From Ustulina deusta (Eukaryota > Ascomycota > Sordariomycetes > Xylariales > Xylariaceae), in NCBI GenBank assembly GCA_023159155.1, contig JAJNNX010000003.1:806001-870000 (forward strand): DNA of 64,000 bases, written 5' to 3'. The notes beneath the pieces were generated by a model. That model saw only the letters and a program-made list of their open reading frames with translations, ran no database searches and was not told the origin of the DNA. Both the position numbers and the translations under genes were made by a program. Positions within the stretch are counted from its first letter, which is position 1. Every line of letters begins with the position of its first letter. Positions 22,215-32,985 of this stretch are shown here, piece by piece.

Positions 22215-22741
22215 GGAGCCCGCCTATGGGAAAACATGGTGTTATAAAATCATGAGTGCTTTTTAGCACCAGCAGTACAATTAAAAAGCAATTCTGCGTA
22301 GAAAATCCCGATTTAAAGTTGTTTCTGGAGCAGCATCAGACCCATCCGTTATCTATTTGGTTGTCAGAAAAAAAGGGCAAGGTAGCGTGAAAGGTATCCA
22401 TTTTCCAAGACTAGCAGTATACATAGTAGACAGAGTGAAACCTTAGTCTAACGAGTAGTCCTAATGGGAACCTAGCCGGCATTTATACTAGCCCACTCGG
22501 CAATCTAAGTCAATTAGCTCCTTGGCAATATTAACCCTGGTATTGGTTTCCAGTGTACATATTTTCACAAAGACACTAGGTTCGTAACAGGAGACGTCGC
22601 AGTACGTGCAATAGATTTCTAAATGGACATAATTCATTCGCAACGCTCATGTGACATATAATATACTGGTCTCACCGATAAACCAAACCTCAAGCCCGTC
22701 AATGCCTATGCAGTGTGCATCTATTTCCCGACACGCTCCGA
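22215..22741. other. Convergent intergenic region
   Basis: 527 bp between the BVMO relic and the SDR gene 3' end. No gene or repeat recognised. Confidence 0.5.
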
Positions 22742-23868
22742 TCACGAGCTGCTCTTCAGCGCCTTCTCCACCGCTGGACGATCCTTGGAGATAACGTCGT
22801 AAATCTCATTCCACGTCTTCCTCATCAAGGCTTCATCTTTCGCCATCTCGCCAATCCTATAACGGCAGTTCAGTTCGATGTCTCATGTTTATGGCGTGTA
22901 AAAAGGGTTATGGGGTGGTCTATCACTTACGGGTAGAGAACATCATGATGCCAGAAGCGACCGTGGCTCTCCGGTCCAAGCGCCGTGCCGCTAACCAGGG
23001 TACGAGAGCCTTGCTCTGCAGTGCGTGCGATGAAGGAGAGGACCAAGTTTCCAATGGTCCGCTGCACGACGCCAAAGTTGCGGCCAAGCTCAGTCTTGCA
23101 CAGACCGGGGCAGACAGCGTTGACAATAATCTCGGGCGAGCCCGCACTGCCGGCAGTAATCTTCGCGATGTGCTGCATGACGGCCATAGCCTCCAGTTTA
23201 ACCATGCTGTAGCTGTTCTCGGCGGTCCAGCCTTCCTCCTTGTTGGATGCTTGAAGCAGGCTGCCGTCAGGGCCGAGCCATTCGTGCTTGGCCATGTCGT
23301 GGCCGTTGCTGTTGACAAATGTGAGATGAGGCGTGCTTCCCTGCGTGGCAGTGGACCGCAGTATGGGGAGGAGCAAGGCAGCCATGAGAGCCGTCGAGAG
23401 CACGTTGACCTGCACGGCCATCTCCCAGCCAAGGGGCGACTTTTCGTAGTTTGGGTTGCCCAGGCCGGCGTTCAGAAGCGCGACATCAAGCCTATCAGTT
23501 GTTTTTTCAAGCTTCTCAACAAAGGCCTGGACAGAGTCGAATGAGGTTAAGTCCACGGTCAAGATGTCGATGTTAGAGTGGCCGGTGGCCTTCGCGATGG
23601 CCCGTTTAGCCTCCTCTCCCTTGGCCTGGGACCGAACGCCAAGGATCAGGCGCTCCGCGCCGAGAGCAGCATACTTCTGGGCTGCTTGGAACCCCAGGCC
23701 AGCGTTAGCACCCGTGACTAGGACGGTCTTGCCAGCAAAAGACACCCTGGGATCGGCGGGCGGGTTCTTGGTGCCCCAGCGAAGCTTGGTGTTCTGGGAC
23801 TTGGTGTTCAGATCGGCCGGGGGGCCACCTGGTCGGCTCTCGGTTGCTGTGATGGTGTTTGCCGACAT
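22742..23868 (-). CDS. Short-chain dehydrogenase/reductase
   Basis: NAD(P)-dependent oxidoreductase with a Rossmann fold. Two exons, 22931-23868 and 22742-22856, with a 74-bp intron (22857-22930); 350 residues. I start at the ATG at 23868 (MSANTITATES). Seen: VTGANAGLGFQAAQKYAALG (TGxxxGxG), NAGLGN, and the catalytic YSMVK with Tyr220 and Lys224. An alternative reading without the intron stops soon after the donor and loses the C-terminal helix region (MAKDEALMRKTWNEIYDV). It shares a divergent promoter with the alpha/beta hydrolase gene. Likely ketone/alcohol interconversion in the pathway; the substrate is unknown. Confidence 0.9.
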
Positions 23869-24495
23869 GGTAATCAAGGAGTAGTACTGGAGAAAGGATT
23901 GGGCTTTCCTGGGATAGGAGCTTCGTCGATTTCTTCAGGAAGTATGTGGTCTCGATACAGAATGACATTAGTTGAGACGTTGTTCCGAAGACGATCACCC
24001 TGGAAATTGCGTGTGTAACAATGAATGCGGAATTCCGCCCACGCATTGGGCCATCGATATTCTCTTTCAGCCCCCCCCAAAGACGAACTAAATCTGGAAC
24101 ATGGCTGATGATGGCGTATGACATGATAACTGCGCCACCTACCTAGACTGGCCACTACCCACGTTTAGTAGGATGACAGACATGGACGCCGCGGAGACAG
24201 ACCGTAACATCCCGCTGACCGCCCTGCACCCTGCTAAACCTTGCCTTGTGTATCACGCAGGTATCCATGCACGATATGTACAAGTACCGAGCGAGCAGCA
24301 AAGCACGCAAGTGCCAGCTTACCGATTCCAGGTCGGACCTCCGAGTCCCTCCCCACTTCGCCGACGCCGATCGACGGTCAAGCAGCAAGCTGGACAAGAG
24401 TTATACATATTAGCTAGCTAGTGGGCATGAGCGTGCGACAGCGACGTCGCCCAGAGTATTATGAGATCATCTGTTTATGCCTAGTCCCAGTCAAC
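23869..24495. promoter_or_regulatory. Divergent SDR / hydrolase promoter
   Basis: 627 bp between two divergent cluster genes. It carries an everted CCG-N5-CGG near 24367-24378 and a run of 10 C (24071-24080). No gene seen; short open frames here have no homology. Confidence 0.4.
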
Positions 24496-25788
24496 ATGCA
24501 TCGGTTCTTCAAGGGCCAGTTCTTCAACTTCGAGACGGTCCGCATCCTCGGGATGGCTCCCTATGGAGGTGCCGATATCGCTGAGGTTATCGAGGCCGTG
24601 GGTGAGATTCGGGACGGGGACCCTGTCAGCTGGGCCAAGGCCTGGCAGACGCAGGCAGAGCGAGCTGAGGCTCTCGCCGACGAGTCCTTCGACGCTGGCC
24701 AGCGCGTGCTAGCCCGCCGTGCCTACCTACGGGCCGCCAACTATACCCGCGCCGCTGGCTACATGATCGTCAGCCCGGACCCAAGGCAGCGTGGCGTGTG
24801 CAAGAAAGTCAACGAGCTCTTCCGCAAGGCAGCAGCTCTCTTCGACTGCTCTGTTCACTATGTGTCTATTCCCCACGATGGTGGCAGGATCATGCTACCC
24901 GGCCACCTGTACCTGCCGCCCACTACCCGTCGCCTACCTGGCAAGATCCCCATTCTCATCACCCATGGAGGTGCTGACGCCTTGCAGGAAGAGCTCTACT
25001 ACATGCACCCTGCCGCCGGCCCGGATTTGGGCTACGCGGTCCTGACCTTTGAGGGCCCCGGCCAGGGCCTTACTCTCAAACGGGATGATGTTACGATGCG
25101 CCCAGACTGGGAGGCCGTCGGGAAAGATGTCCTCGACTTTGTCGAAGACTACGCTACATTGCACCCTGATCTAGAGCTTGATACCTCGCGTATCGCCACG
25201 GCGGGCGCGTCATTGGGGGCTTACTTTGCGCTTCGCGCCTCGGTTGATCCTCGAATCAAGGCTTGCGTGGCTTTGGATCCCTTATTCAGCTTCTGGGATT
25301 TTGCCATGCAACACGTGTCCCCTACCTTTATCAGCTTGTGGGAGCGTGGTTGGCTCAGCGACGGCATTGTCAATATGATGATCGGTGCCATGATGAGGAT
25401 GACATTCCAGATGAACTGGGAGGTTAATCTATCCGGTGGATTCTTTGGCATTAGGTCGCCGGCGCTCATTCTGAAGGAGATGAAGCGCTACAGTCTTGCT
25501 GGCGGCTATCTTGACAGGGTCAAATGTCCGGTGCTGGTCTCCGGCGCATCTGAGTCTCTCTATCTCGATGCCAGCCACCACACAAAGAGGGTATTTGATG
25601 GGCTGACCAGCCTGTCAGAAAGTGATAAAGAATTGTGGATGTCTATCACACCAGGGCAGGGTTCGCTGCAGGCAAAGATGGGAGCTATGCAGCTGGTGAA
25701 CCAGAAAACTTACAAATTCCTAGACGAGAAGATGAACATCAAGAGGCCTGCATTCGAAAATGCCAAAGACATATTAAAAGATGCATAA
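24496..25788 (+). CDS. Ayg1-type alpha/beta hydrolase-fold protein with an altered triad
   Basis: Intronless. I start at ATG 24496 (MHRFFKGQFFNFETVRILG), where family homology begins, giving 430 residues; in-frame codons extend upstream to 24427. Relatives include Ayg1 of melanin synthesis and the hydrolases conserved in cytochalasan clusters (CcsE/PyiE type), there needed for handling the PKS-NRPS aldehyde/pyrrolone. Seen: N-terminal helical cap with APYGGADI and DGDPVSWAKAW; strand ILITHGGADA; nucleophile elbow GASLG with Ser239. In the C-terminal part the usual Asp site reads GASESLYLD and the usual His-Cys-Gln site reads GQGSLQAK, with Leu391. So Ser is kept but the standard His, and perhaps the Asp, are not. 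It may be a non-hydrolytic member or a subfamily with another base. Confidence 0.88.
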   Translation: MHRFFKGQFFNFETVRILGMAPYGGADIAEVIEAVGEIRDGDPVSWAKAWQTQAERAEALADESFDAGQRVLARRAYLRAANYTRAAGYMIVSPDPRQRGVCKKVNELFRKAAALFDCSVHYVSIPHDGGRIMLPGHLYLPPTTRRLPGKIPILITHGGADALQEELYYMHPAAGPDLGYAVLTFEGPGQGLTLKRDDVTMRPDWEAVGKDVLDFVEDYATLHPDLELDTSRIATAGASLGAYFALRASVDPRIKACVALDPLFSFWDFAMQHVSPTFISLWERGWLSDGIVNMMIGAMMRMTFQMNWEVNLSGGFFGIRSPALILKEMKRYSLAGGYLDRVKCPVLVSGASESLYLDASHHTKRVFDGLTSLSESDKELWMSITPGQGSLQAKMGAMQLVNQKTYKFLDEKMNIKRPAFENAKDILKDA

Positions 25789-26964
25789 CTACCTCTGACT
25801 CGTACAAGCTACTATAAACAACAATCATGCTTCCAATCAACTATATAATTACAATTAGTTTAACTTTCAACAATCTTAGTCGACCTTGGTCTGCTCGACC
25901 ACTTTACAACTTAGTGCAAATGAGAGTGATCTGGATATGGTCGAGACTTCAAAGATGTTTTGCTGTTCTACTATCCCTTGATTAATAAGTGCCCATCAAC
26001 GCTAAGATTAGCTAAAGCTAGCCGAACCACAAATAGCCTATATTATGTGATCGGCTCTGTTACATTTTCCATCAGTTTTGAGTTGAAACACTCTCTAGCG
26101 TTCGGGTTGTCATTAGCAGTCCGATACCACTCTGCTTTGATCATATAGAATACACCTCCGAAATCAGAGCCGCGGTCTAAATCAGGGAGAGAATGTCACT
26201 GCGTTCTCTCAAGTCTACTTTAGTAAGAAAAGCTCACATGCTAGACTCGATTGTATGGTAACGGAGGATCAAATATATCTCAGTGTAAATTTATTATTTA
26301 GCTATATAGTATGTACTACTATCCATGAATGACACGACGTGCGGGTATCTTCCTGCAGATGGCCGGCGAACTAGGTACTGTGAGTGGATGCAGCAGTGAG
26401 CAAGTGCCGACAGACACGTCGGTGAATTTTCTGCGCTCTGTCACCCAACACGGGATGGTGTAACGCTTCGCTGTAGGCTACGCCAGGAGGATTGTTTGCC
26501 TTCATTTTTAACGAATGAGGTACGAATGAGTAAGACGTAAGGTTCTTATTTGGTCGCCAAAAAAAGTTGGACAGCTAGACCAGAATTTCTTGTATATGGC
26601 CACGAGTACCGGCAAGGAATCCTTTCTTCGACTCCCAGCTTTAGCTCAACACAAGACACTGGCTCTATACTTTCAGCCACTTGTCTTTCTAAAGCAATAC
26701 TAAGCTTCTACTACTTCTACTAAACGACACCCCGCCTTTCACGTTCATAATGTCTGTACGCCAGCTTTCGGCCTCATTGCTGTCGCAGCCATTAGAATCT
26801 TCTCATTGACTTTTGATATATGTTGTTTTGACATCTCTCTTCGACATATTTGGTGGACCTTGCCACTGCTTATCACACCTACCTTAATGCTTTCTGACCG
26901 GAAAGATGGATGTAGCTCCCAGAGCATCTAAAGCTTCATGCAACTAACTCTATTTCTATGCATC
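25789..26964. other. Gene-free stretch at the cluster's right shoulder
   Basis: 1.2 kb without a supportable gene. Base composition is mixed, with AT-rich patches. It ends at the transporter relic. Confidence 0.45.
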
Positions 26965-27490
26965 TTATTTCTTAACGGTCAGATGTTCATACTTCCACGA
27001 TAGCACGACCACAACCAGAGTTGCGATGAACATAGCGCTACCCAATCCAACATATAAATATAAAAGAGTGGGATCTTTAGCAATGGGAGCCAACGCCAAG
27101 GCAATTAAGGAACCACCTGCAGCCGTCAAGCTAAACTATGGGCTTGTCAGTATTCTTATGAAAAAGGTTTGATAGCAGAAACAGATCTTGAGAACTCGGA
27201 CTGACCAATGCTTGGATTATGGACTTCATCCCTCTAGGTGCAAGTGTGAATGCGTAATCATACCCAGCAGGGCTAGCGAACGCTTCACTAATACCATCAA
27301 GAATATAAACAGGTACCTGGACAGCTATGTTGACATCGTTGGGGAGAGAGCCGTTCATCGATGCGGGACAGGCTCGTGGGCGCCAATAACAGGGCGGGCT
27401 GATGTAAATCCGATGCTGCACACCAATCGCGTACGCCATACTTGCAGCCTCGAAGAGAAAGCCAACGACTATGCGGCGTAAGGGTCCCAT
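26965..27490 (-). pseudogene. 3' fragment of a POT/PTR2 proton-coupled peptide transporter
   Basis: Only the last two exons are recognisable: 27206-27490 and 26965-27135, with a 70-bp intron (27136-27205). Readable features are a GFLFEAASMAYAIGVQHRIY helix, an extracellular loop, VPVYILDGISEAFASPAGYDYAF, the MKSIIQALFS transmembrane segment and a final hydrophobic helix ending YEHLTVKK. These match the last transmembrane helices of fungal PTR2 proteins. Upstream (27491 onward) the homology stops abruptly in AT-rich DNA, so roughly the first three quarters are missing. A cluster exporter is possible but POT proteins usually import peptides. Confidence 0.75.
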
Positions 27491-28305
27491 TCCTATCCTA
27501 AGCTTAAAATCTTTTGTATAAAAAAAGCAATAAAAAGGTGGCTAAAATAAACGTACTATTGCTTAGAGTAAAATAAAAACCATAAAAAAGACCTCCCTAA
27601 AGGCTTAATAGTTCAGTTTCCGTTACTATAGTATATTAATAAAATCAATATACCAATAGCAAAACAGAGGCCCGGCGGCTACAAGGTCAAAGCGGTCAAG
27701 AGCGGCAGAACCAAGGGTCGCCGCACTACTGCAACTCGCCACGATAAGTCAGCAGATGCTCTTATACCGAGTGTTCAATATTCCTTCTTTGGGGAAATAA
27801 TAGCTCGGAATCTCACCTGCTGGATATAGTCAGATTTTCGGTTTGCCATGTTCTCCATGGCGAAGATTGACGACATTTATATAGTAGACTATAGAGCTTA
27901 GTTATTTAGTCCGTTATATTTGCTTCAATGCCTTTGTTATCCCAAAATATAATCGATGTGGTGGATCGCGAGTTCGAATCATGAGCTCAATAGCTTCTTG
28001 TTGACCCAAGGTCGTTTTAGTTTAACGAGCCTGCTATCCATCCACTGATGAGATAGGCAGTCAGGTCGGGGGTTCTTGATTTGCAGGTAACAATAAACAA
28101 TCACAAGGGTGCTCTCACTATTGGGTAAGAATAGTCTTGAGATTGATAGCTAAAGAACGGAACTAAAAGAGTGGCCAGATACAGAGGGGTTTCTCGTGTC
28201 TTATACTTTCTTCCGTCTTTTCTATTACCAGCGTATTTTGTTGGCTCACTTCCATCGTACAGTTCCGATCAAGGACCAAAATTGATCGCTGATCTGAGGG
28301 GGTGG
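27491..28305. other. Gene-free, mixed-composition stretch
   Basis: 815 bp next to the truncated transporter. No gene recognised. A GAGTTCGAATC string near 27970-27981 resembles a tRNA B box but no tRNA fold surrounds it. Confidence 0.4.
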
Positions 28306-28646
28306 TAGATCAACCAACTACGGGAGGGCTTAGCGGCCTTGGCATTTTACCCAAATATAGAGATTAGTGGGCATACAGTGCATACTTAATATACTTAACT
28401 AATATTAAGCGTAATAGTGCGCGCCTGTATAGTTACCTAATTATAGTATTTACCTATCTACTATATAGACTTAATAAATAATTTTCTAGTGAGTACTTAC
28501 TAAATATTTTCTAACACTTATTAAATATTTGCGTGCGCTGTTACGCTTAATATTGGTCAAGTATACAGTATACGATAGAAACCATACATTTCTATATTAG
28601 GCCAAATGCCAAGGCGCGCTAAGTCCTCCCGTAGCTAGTTGATCTA
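28306..28646. mobile_element. MITE with ~115-bp terminal inverted repeats, TA flanks
   Basis: The left arm from TAGATCAAC (28306) through the CTACGGGAGG core, a CTTGGCATTT segment and a terminal TAATATTAAGCGTAA (to ~28420) reappears in reverse complement at ~28535-28646, ending GTTGATCTA. The arms are imperfect but clearly paired. If the outermost TA on each side is the target duplication, the element proper is GATCAAC...GTTGATC, which fits Tc1/mariner-type insertion. The centre (~28425-28530) is AT-rich and non-coding, so the element depends on a transposase encoded elsewhere. Confidence 0.8.
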
Positions 28647-29419
28647 TAGTCTTAGGCATTGTGTAGATCCGTACCTGGTGCCTAGGGCTAGCACACAGTG
28701 CCCTTTCGCTTAGCCATTGCTGGGTGGACTGGGATCTAGAAGAATACACCTAGATCGCCAACGTGACTAGTTCTGTGGAGGGAACGTATTGGAGGCATAG
28801 GGGTGGCCGATAACCACTTAAAAACGAAGGCTTCCTTGCCTCTGAATCAAAGAGGCATTTAGTACTAGGTAGCACTCACCTTGAGAGCGAGACGCGCTCT
28901 TACGATAATACACCCTTAACTGACTGGCTCGCTTAATTCTAACATATACCTTTTTAGGACTATGGCTTAACCGAGTGGCTTATTATGCGTAGCTGAACGT
29001 GATATCACTCTTTTTTTTTTTTCAAAACAAATATGTCTACAGTCTATTAGCTACAAAAAAAACCCCAAATATAAAGTCAATCCGAAGTAGGATATACCTA
29101 GGCCCTCGTATAAACTTGCCTATTACCCAAGTCACCTTAACAAAATAAAGACATATTAATCTATTAAATTGCGTATATCTGACATATATAAGCTATAATA
29201 TCACTTGCATTTAATAAGTATGTTTCCATGGAAAACACATAGTGGCTTAACCTTATTATTAAGCCAAGTGGAAACCCTGCATAGAATAGTGTTGATGGTG
29301 GAAATGGATGCTAGCGTATGTAGGGATTTTCAATGGCATATATACCTAGTTCAATTCATATAAATTCAGTAAGTAATACGCAGTCTAACCCATAGGCCTC
29401 CATGCCTCCATCTTGAATC
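28647..29419. other. Regulator upstream region
   Basis: 773 bp between the MITE and the Zn2Cys6 gene. It holds a GGCTTAACCGAGTGG string followed by a T13-14 run (about 28968-29022) that mimics a tRNA A box plus Pol III terminator, but no complete tRNA. No gene seen. Confidence 0.4.
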
Positions 29420-31089
29420 ATGTCGACGCAAACCGAAGCATATGGGTCTTTTGCAGTCCAGACCCGTCGATTTGCCGTACGTTCACGATTGCCAATTCAC
29501 GTACCTGGCGGACATTTACCTGACCCAGAGAGTCGCAGTGCGACCGATGCCATAAGCATAAACTCCGATGTGAACGGGCGCCGATTCTCGCTCACGGAAA
29601 TCCTACCCTGCTTTCGCTCGGCACTTGCAAGCGGTGCGAAAAAGCAGGAGCCGAGGTGAGTACTATTCACGCCAGAGCAATTGGCTCACTTAGGTTGGGA
29701 GAAAAAGGATGCTGAATATTTGTCCTGGAGTGCCGGACCACGACCACGGCGACCAGCGCTGGAAATACCGGCGGCAATGACAGAACAGTCAAGCGAAAGT
29801 CGCCGCCAATTGAGGTGGAGAACACAGACAGCGACCCTGCGTATTCGGCGTCCTTGCATTTGACCACGGAGAATGACTTAGCTATGTTCAGCCAATCACC
29901 AGGGGAGGCGTTAATGTTCAACACTGATGGGGCAGTGATGCTTGATCTCGGCACTCTTGAAGGTGAGATCGGCGATTTTTATAACCTAGAGACCATGGCA
30001 GCCCCAGCTGCACCGTCGATCCATTTTCAGTATCCGGGAGATATTATGTGTCAGCCACGGTCTCATGAAGGGGGCGCCAAGAGTAGCATCGATGCCACCT
30101 ATGAAGCGTCGGAATCGTCCGTGGCAGGATCTACCAGTTCCAATGCGCCACCAGCGCATTCTCACTCCTATTCTCACTCCCACCAAGATGAGAGGAAGCG
30201 GCTATTGGATTTCCACACTCTTGTTTTTGACGGGCTCCACCACATCACGGACGGCGACCTGGCCAACTCCCTCTTCGCGTCTGACACGACGACGCCAGCG
30301 AGTCGCAATGCCGATACCCCGCCCTCGGACATCATTGGTCGTGTTCTTGCCACCTCAGAGCGCTTGATCGAGCTCCTGGATATCTTCGGCAATGAATTGT
30401 CCTCAGAATCGACCTCTAGACCTCGCGGAAACTCCGGCAGCCAGAGGACACTGCCAAGCATCGCCCCTACACGATACAAGAATTCATCTCCGGGCCAGCC
30501 AAACAGTAATTTCCTTCGTCGACACCGCTATTCGTTGCCTGATAACTTGGCCAAAAGAGGGGTTGAGTGCGACAGGCTGACTGTATGCTCTGTCTCGCTG
30601 TCATGCACCGTTGGTCTTCCTGTTGTTCTTTCATTTCTGACCAGCTACGTGGGTCTATTGTCTGTGTACCGCACGATCTTCTCTTATATACAAGAGATGG
30701 TGCGAACTTTGGACACGCTGCCTTCAGCTTCAACGGGACGGTCAGGTCCACAGTCGAAACGGGCGCTCCTGAGCCAGGCGGAAGGCAACACTCTCAATCA
30801 TGAGCAGATATTAAGAATTCGAATTCAGCTCGAGGTGATGGCGCACATGCTCGATCGCATCCGGCTGGCCTGGGCCGACTTCATGACTGATTCCCGCGGG
30901 AATGAGAATGATGCTGATTGCGAAAGCAGTCCATGCAATAAAGCCGCAGCTATGTTGCTATTGCAGAGTATGTTGATGCATGAATGTTTTGACTGTAGGG
31001 GCGAAGGTTTCGAGATAGGCTTGGGCAGTTTAGAAGTAACCCTCGAGAGTATTCGGACAATGCTAAGGGGCGAAAGAGTCTCACGATAA
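29420..31089 (+). CDS. AflR-like Zn2Cys6 transcription factor, likely cluster regulator
   Basis: Three exons: 29420-29476, 29539-29655, 29731-31089, with introns of 62 and 75 bp; 510 residues. The DNA-binding zinc cluster is assembled only after splicing: exon 1 ends RRFA, exon 2 encodes CDRCHKHKLRC and TCKRCEKAGAE, and exon 3 opens with the sixth Cys. Spacing is C-x2-C-x6-C-x18-C-x2-C-x6-C, with the long middle linker known in AflR-type proteins. The second acceptor (GGAG) is weak but is the one that restores the last Cys. A His/Ser run (AHSHSYSHSH) follows, then a C-terminal half with the helical character of the AflR family. No exon frame is broken. Candidate TCG-N5-CGA sites lie in the cluster promoters. 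Confidence 0.85.
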
Positions 31090-31356
31090 TGAACGTATGT
31101 AACTATATGACGATAAATAAGTGATCACGGTAAAATGACTTAGGGTGGACTTCTCGCTCCTAAGCCCTATCCAAGAACCGCTATCCATAAAGCTCGGCAT
31201 AGTGACTTAATTGAACGGTAGACGATTTGATTAACACATTGGATTAAAAAAATAAAAGGAGAAGAAGAAGCAGGCACGAGAAGCGCCTGGGGTATACAGT
31301 TACGAATGAGCTTAGAATGAGGACCATCTGCATACAATCTCGATTCATCTGTTCAT
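31090..31356. other. Short intergenic region
   Basis: No gene; a purine-rich patch (about 31247-31275) follows the regulator gene. Confidence 0.4.
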
Positions 31357-32263
31357 TATTTACGAATTGAGAACTTCACATAATTGTTTGCGCCCAGGAA
31401 CACTCCATCCCAGGTGTAGTAATTGTCCTCGGATCTAAAGGTGAATGTTGCGCGTCCATCAACCAGGCCGTTCATTGTGAGAAATGGCATGACGCGATCT
31501 TATTATTCGAGTTCCTGACAGCACGCACGTCGATCGTTCATTGGAAGTAAACGCAAATGTATTTTCCAACGTCGAAGCCATCGGGAACAATGACAGTCAC
31601 CATCTCGTTTTCAGTGTAGTAGTCGTGGAATCTACCCATATTTACAGCACACCCAGGAATCTTATTTTCATTGTAATTTGTTTGACGGTGCTGTCGGACC
31701 TCGGATTTCAGGCCGTTTTAATCACGTATTGTGAGAAGGGCAATGTTGGCCGTCTCATCGATGGTGATATCAAAGAAATAATAATTTTCGAAATCGAAGC
31801 TTAATCTCCCATCGTTCCCCCTAGAGAAGGTCTTGATCGAATCCTCGTGCGTTCACCTTCCTGTTGTCATGTGTGTCAACTGTCCACTGCCAATACGCAT
31901 AAACAGGATCGTAGTATCCAAGATCCCCTAGGAACAAGAACACTGGCTCTGCTCGCACGTAGGTAGCCCAATTGAGTTTTCAGTAAAAGATATACATTAG
32001 GCAGTGGACTGAGTAAAATCGTGGCAGAATTTCGACACGAAATGCTCCTGGCTTGGCACGTTGTGAAACCAAATACCCTCATTGTTCACGGAAGGAAGAA
32101 CTACTAGAGTGAAACGAGGGTTCTTTTTCGCAGAAAATATGGCGTCCCAATTAGGAAACTCTACGTTCCTACTCGGGCAAGCTGTAGGACCTTGCCTCTG
32201 CTTGCGACCGTACAAGTCCGTTTCGGAGCGAGTGACCGGCGCGAAGTGCGGTTGCTCGCCCAC
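31357..32263 (-). pseudogene. Unrecognised degraded gene
   Basis: Reading the minus strand gives protein-like segments in changing frames: NVEFPNWDAIFSAKKNPRF (32.2 kb), a DLGYYDPVYAYWQWTVDTHD stretch, DFENYYFFDITIDETANIAL, and a C-terminal piece ending GVFLGANNYVKFSIRK before TAA near 31357. Stops interrupt it around 31721 (TAA) and 31539 (TGA), both single-transition products of sense codons, and at least one frame change or intron lies near 31990. I do not recognise the family; the acidic, aromatic, beta-rich tail could be a carbohydrate-binding or lectin-like module. Confidence 0.4.
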
Positions 32264-32985
32264 GGCTGGCGGGGAAGGGTACGGTAGATATTGGCCTACA
32301 CGTACTTAGTCTAACCTGTTATCTGAGTATACAGCACCAAATTCTGGCGGTGAGCCTTAGCGAATGCCAATAAAGCTGAGGAGTGCCACGATTACCCCCA
32401 AGCCCCCCCAGCTACCCCGAAACCTTAATGCAACCCCATGTCGTCCGGGATCTCCAGGGTTGCCTGACTCCCTGATTTTTGCCCCCATCTACCCTGCATG
32501 GAATCCGAAACAGGTCAGTTCAGCTGGCATCTTTCCTGCTGAAAAGAAACAGTGCATGCATATTGTCAATTCCCAGTCTCGACAGGAGCACCTGCATCAT
32601 GCGGCCCATAGCGTCGTGATGGGAACATGTTTCTATGACTGCAAGATTGATTACAAGCGGAAGGCATATTGGTCGACCAGATAACAACAACCGACCTGGG
32701 ACGGTAATTAACTAAAAAAAACATGGAGATTTGAAGCATAGATGGAATGATATATTATACATGGATCAAAGTTCGGTCCTTTCAACCCCGTCCGTCCCTC
32801 CGTCCGTCTGAACCAGTCCGAGTTTCCTATCCTTTCATCGCCGTTTGTTCGGGCACTAACATTGCCATATAGTCGCTCGCGACTAGGTTGGCAGCCGAGC
32901 AACATGTAATTATCTCTTTCTTTCCTGGTGAGCTTCATGTTCTATTCCCGTGTATATACTGACATATTTCCTGTGTTGCTTTTAG
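32264..32985. other. Gene-free stretch with a CCGT microsatellite
   Basis: 722 bp. Contains a short (CCGT)n-like tract (about 32785-32808). It ends at a TTTTAG acceptor just before the GTPase homology; no start codon for that gene is visible here. Confidence 0.4.

Noticed and set aside
23456..23884. Plus-strand frames of 140-220 codons over the SDR gene
   Set aside because: Antisense shadows; the minus strand has the Rossmann and YxxxK motifs.
27960..28100. tRNA-like B box (GAGTTCGAATC) and a nearby GGGGGTTC
   Set aside because: No matching A box at the right distance and no acceptor-stem pairing.
28960..29025. A-box-like string followed by a T run, suggestive of a Pol III gene
   Set aside because: No B box between them and no cloverleaf; at best a relic.
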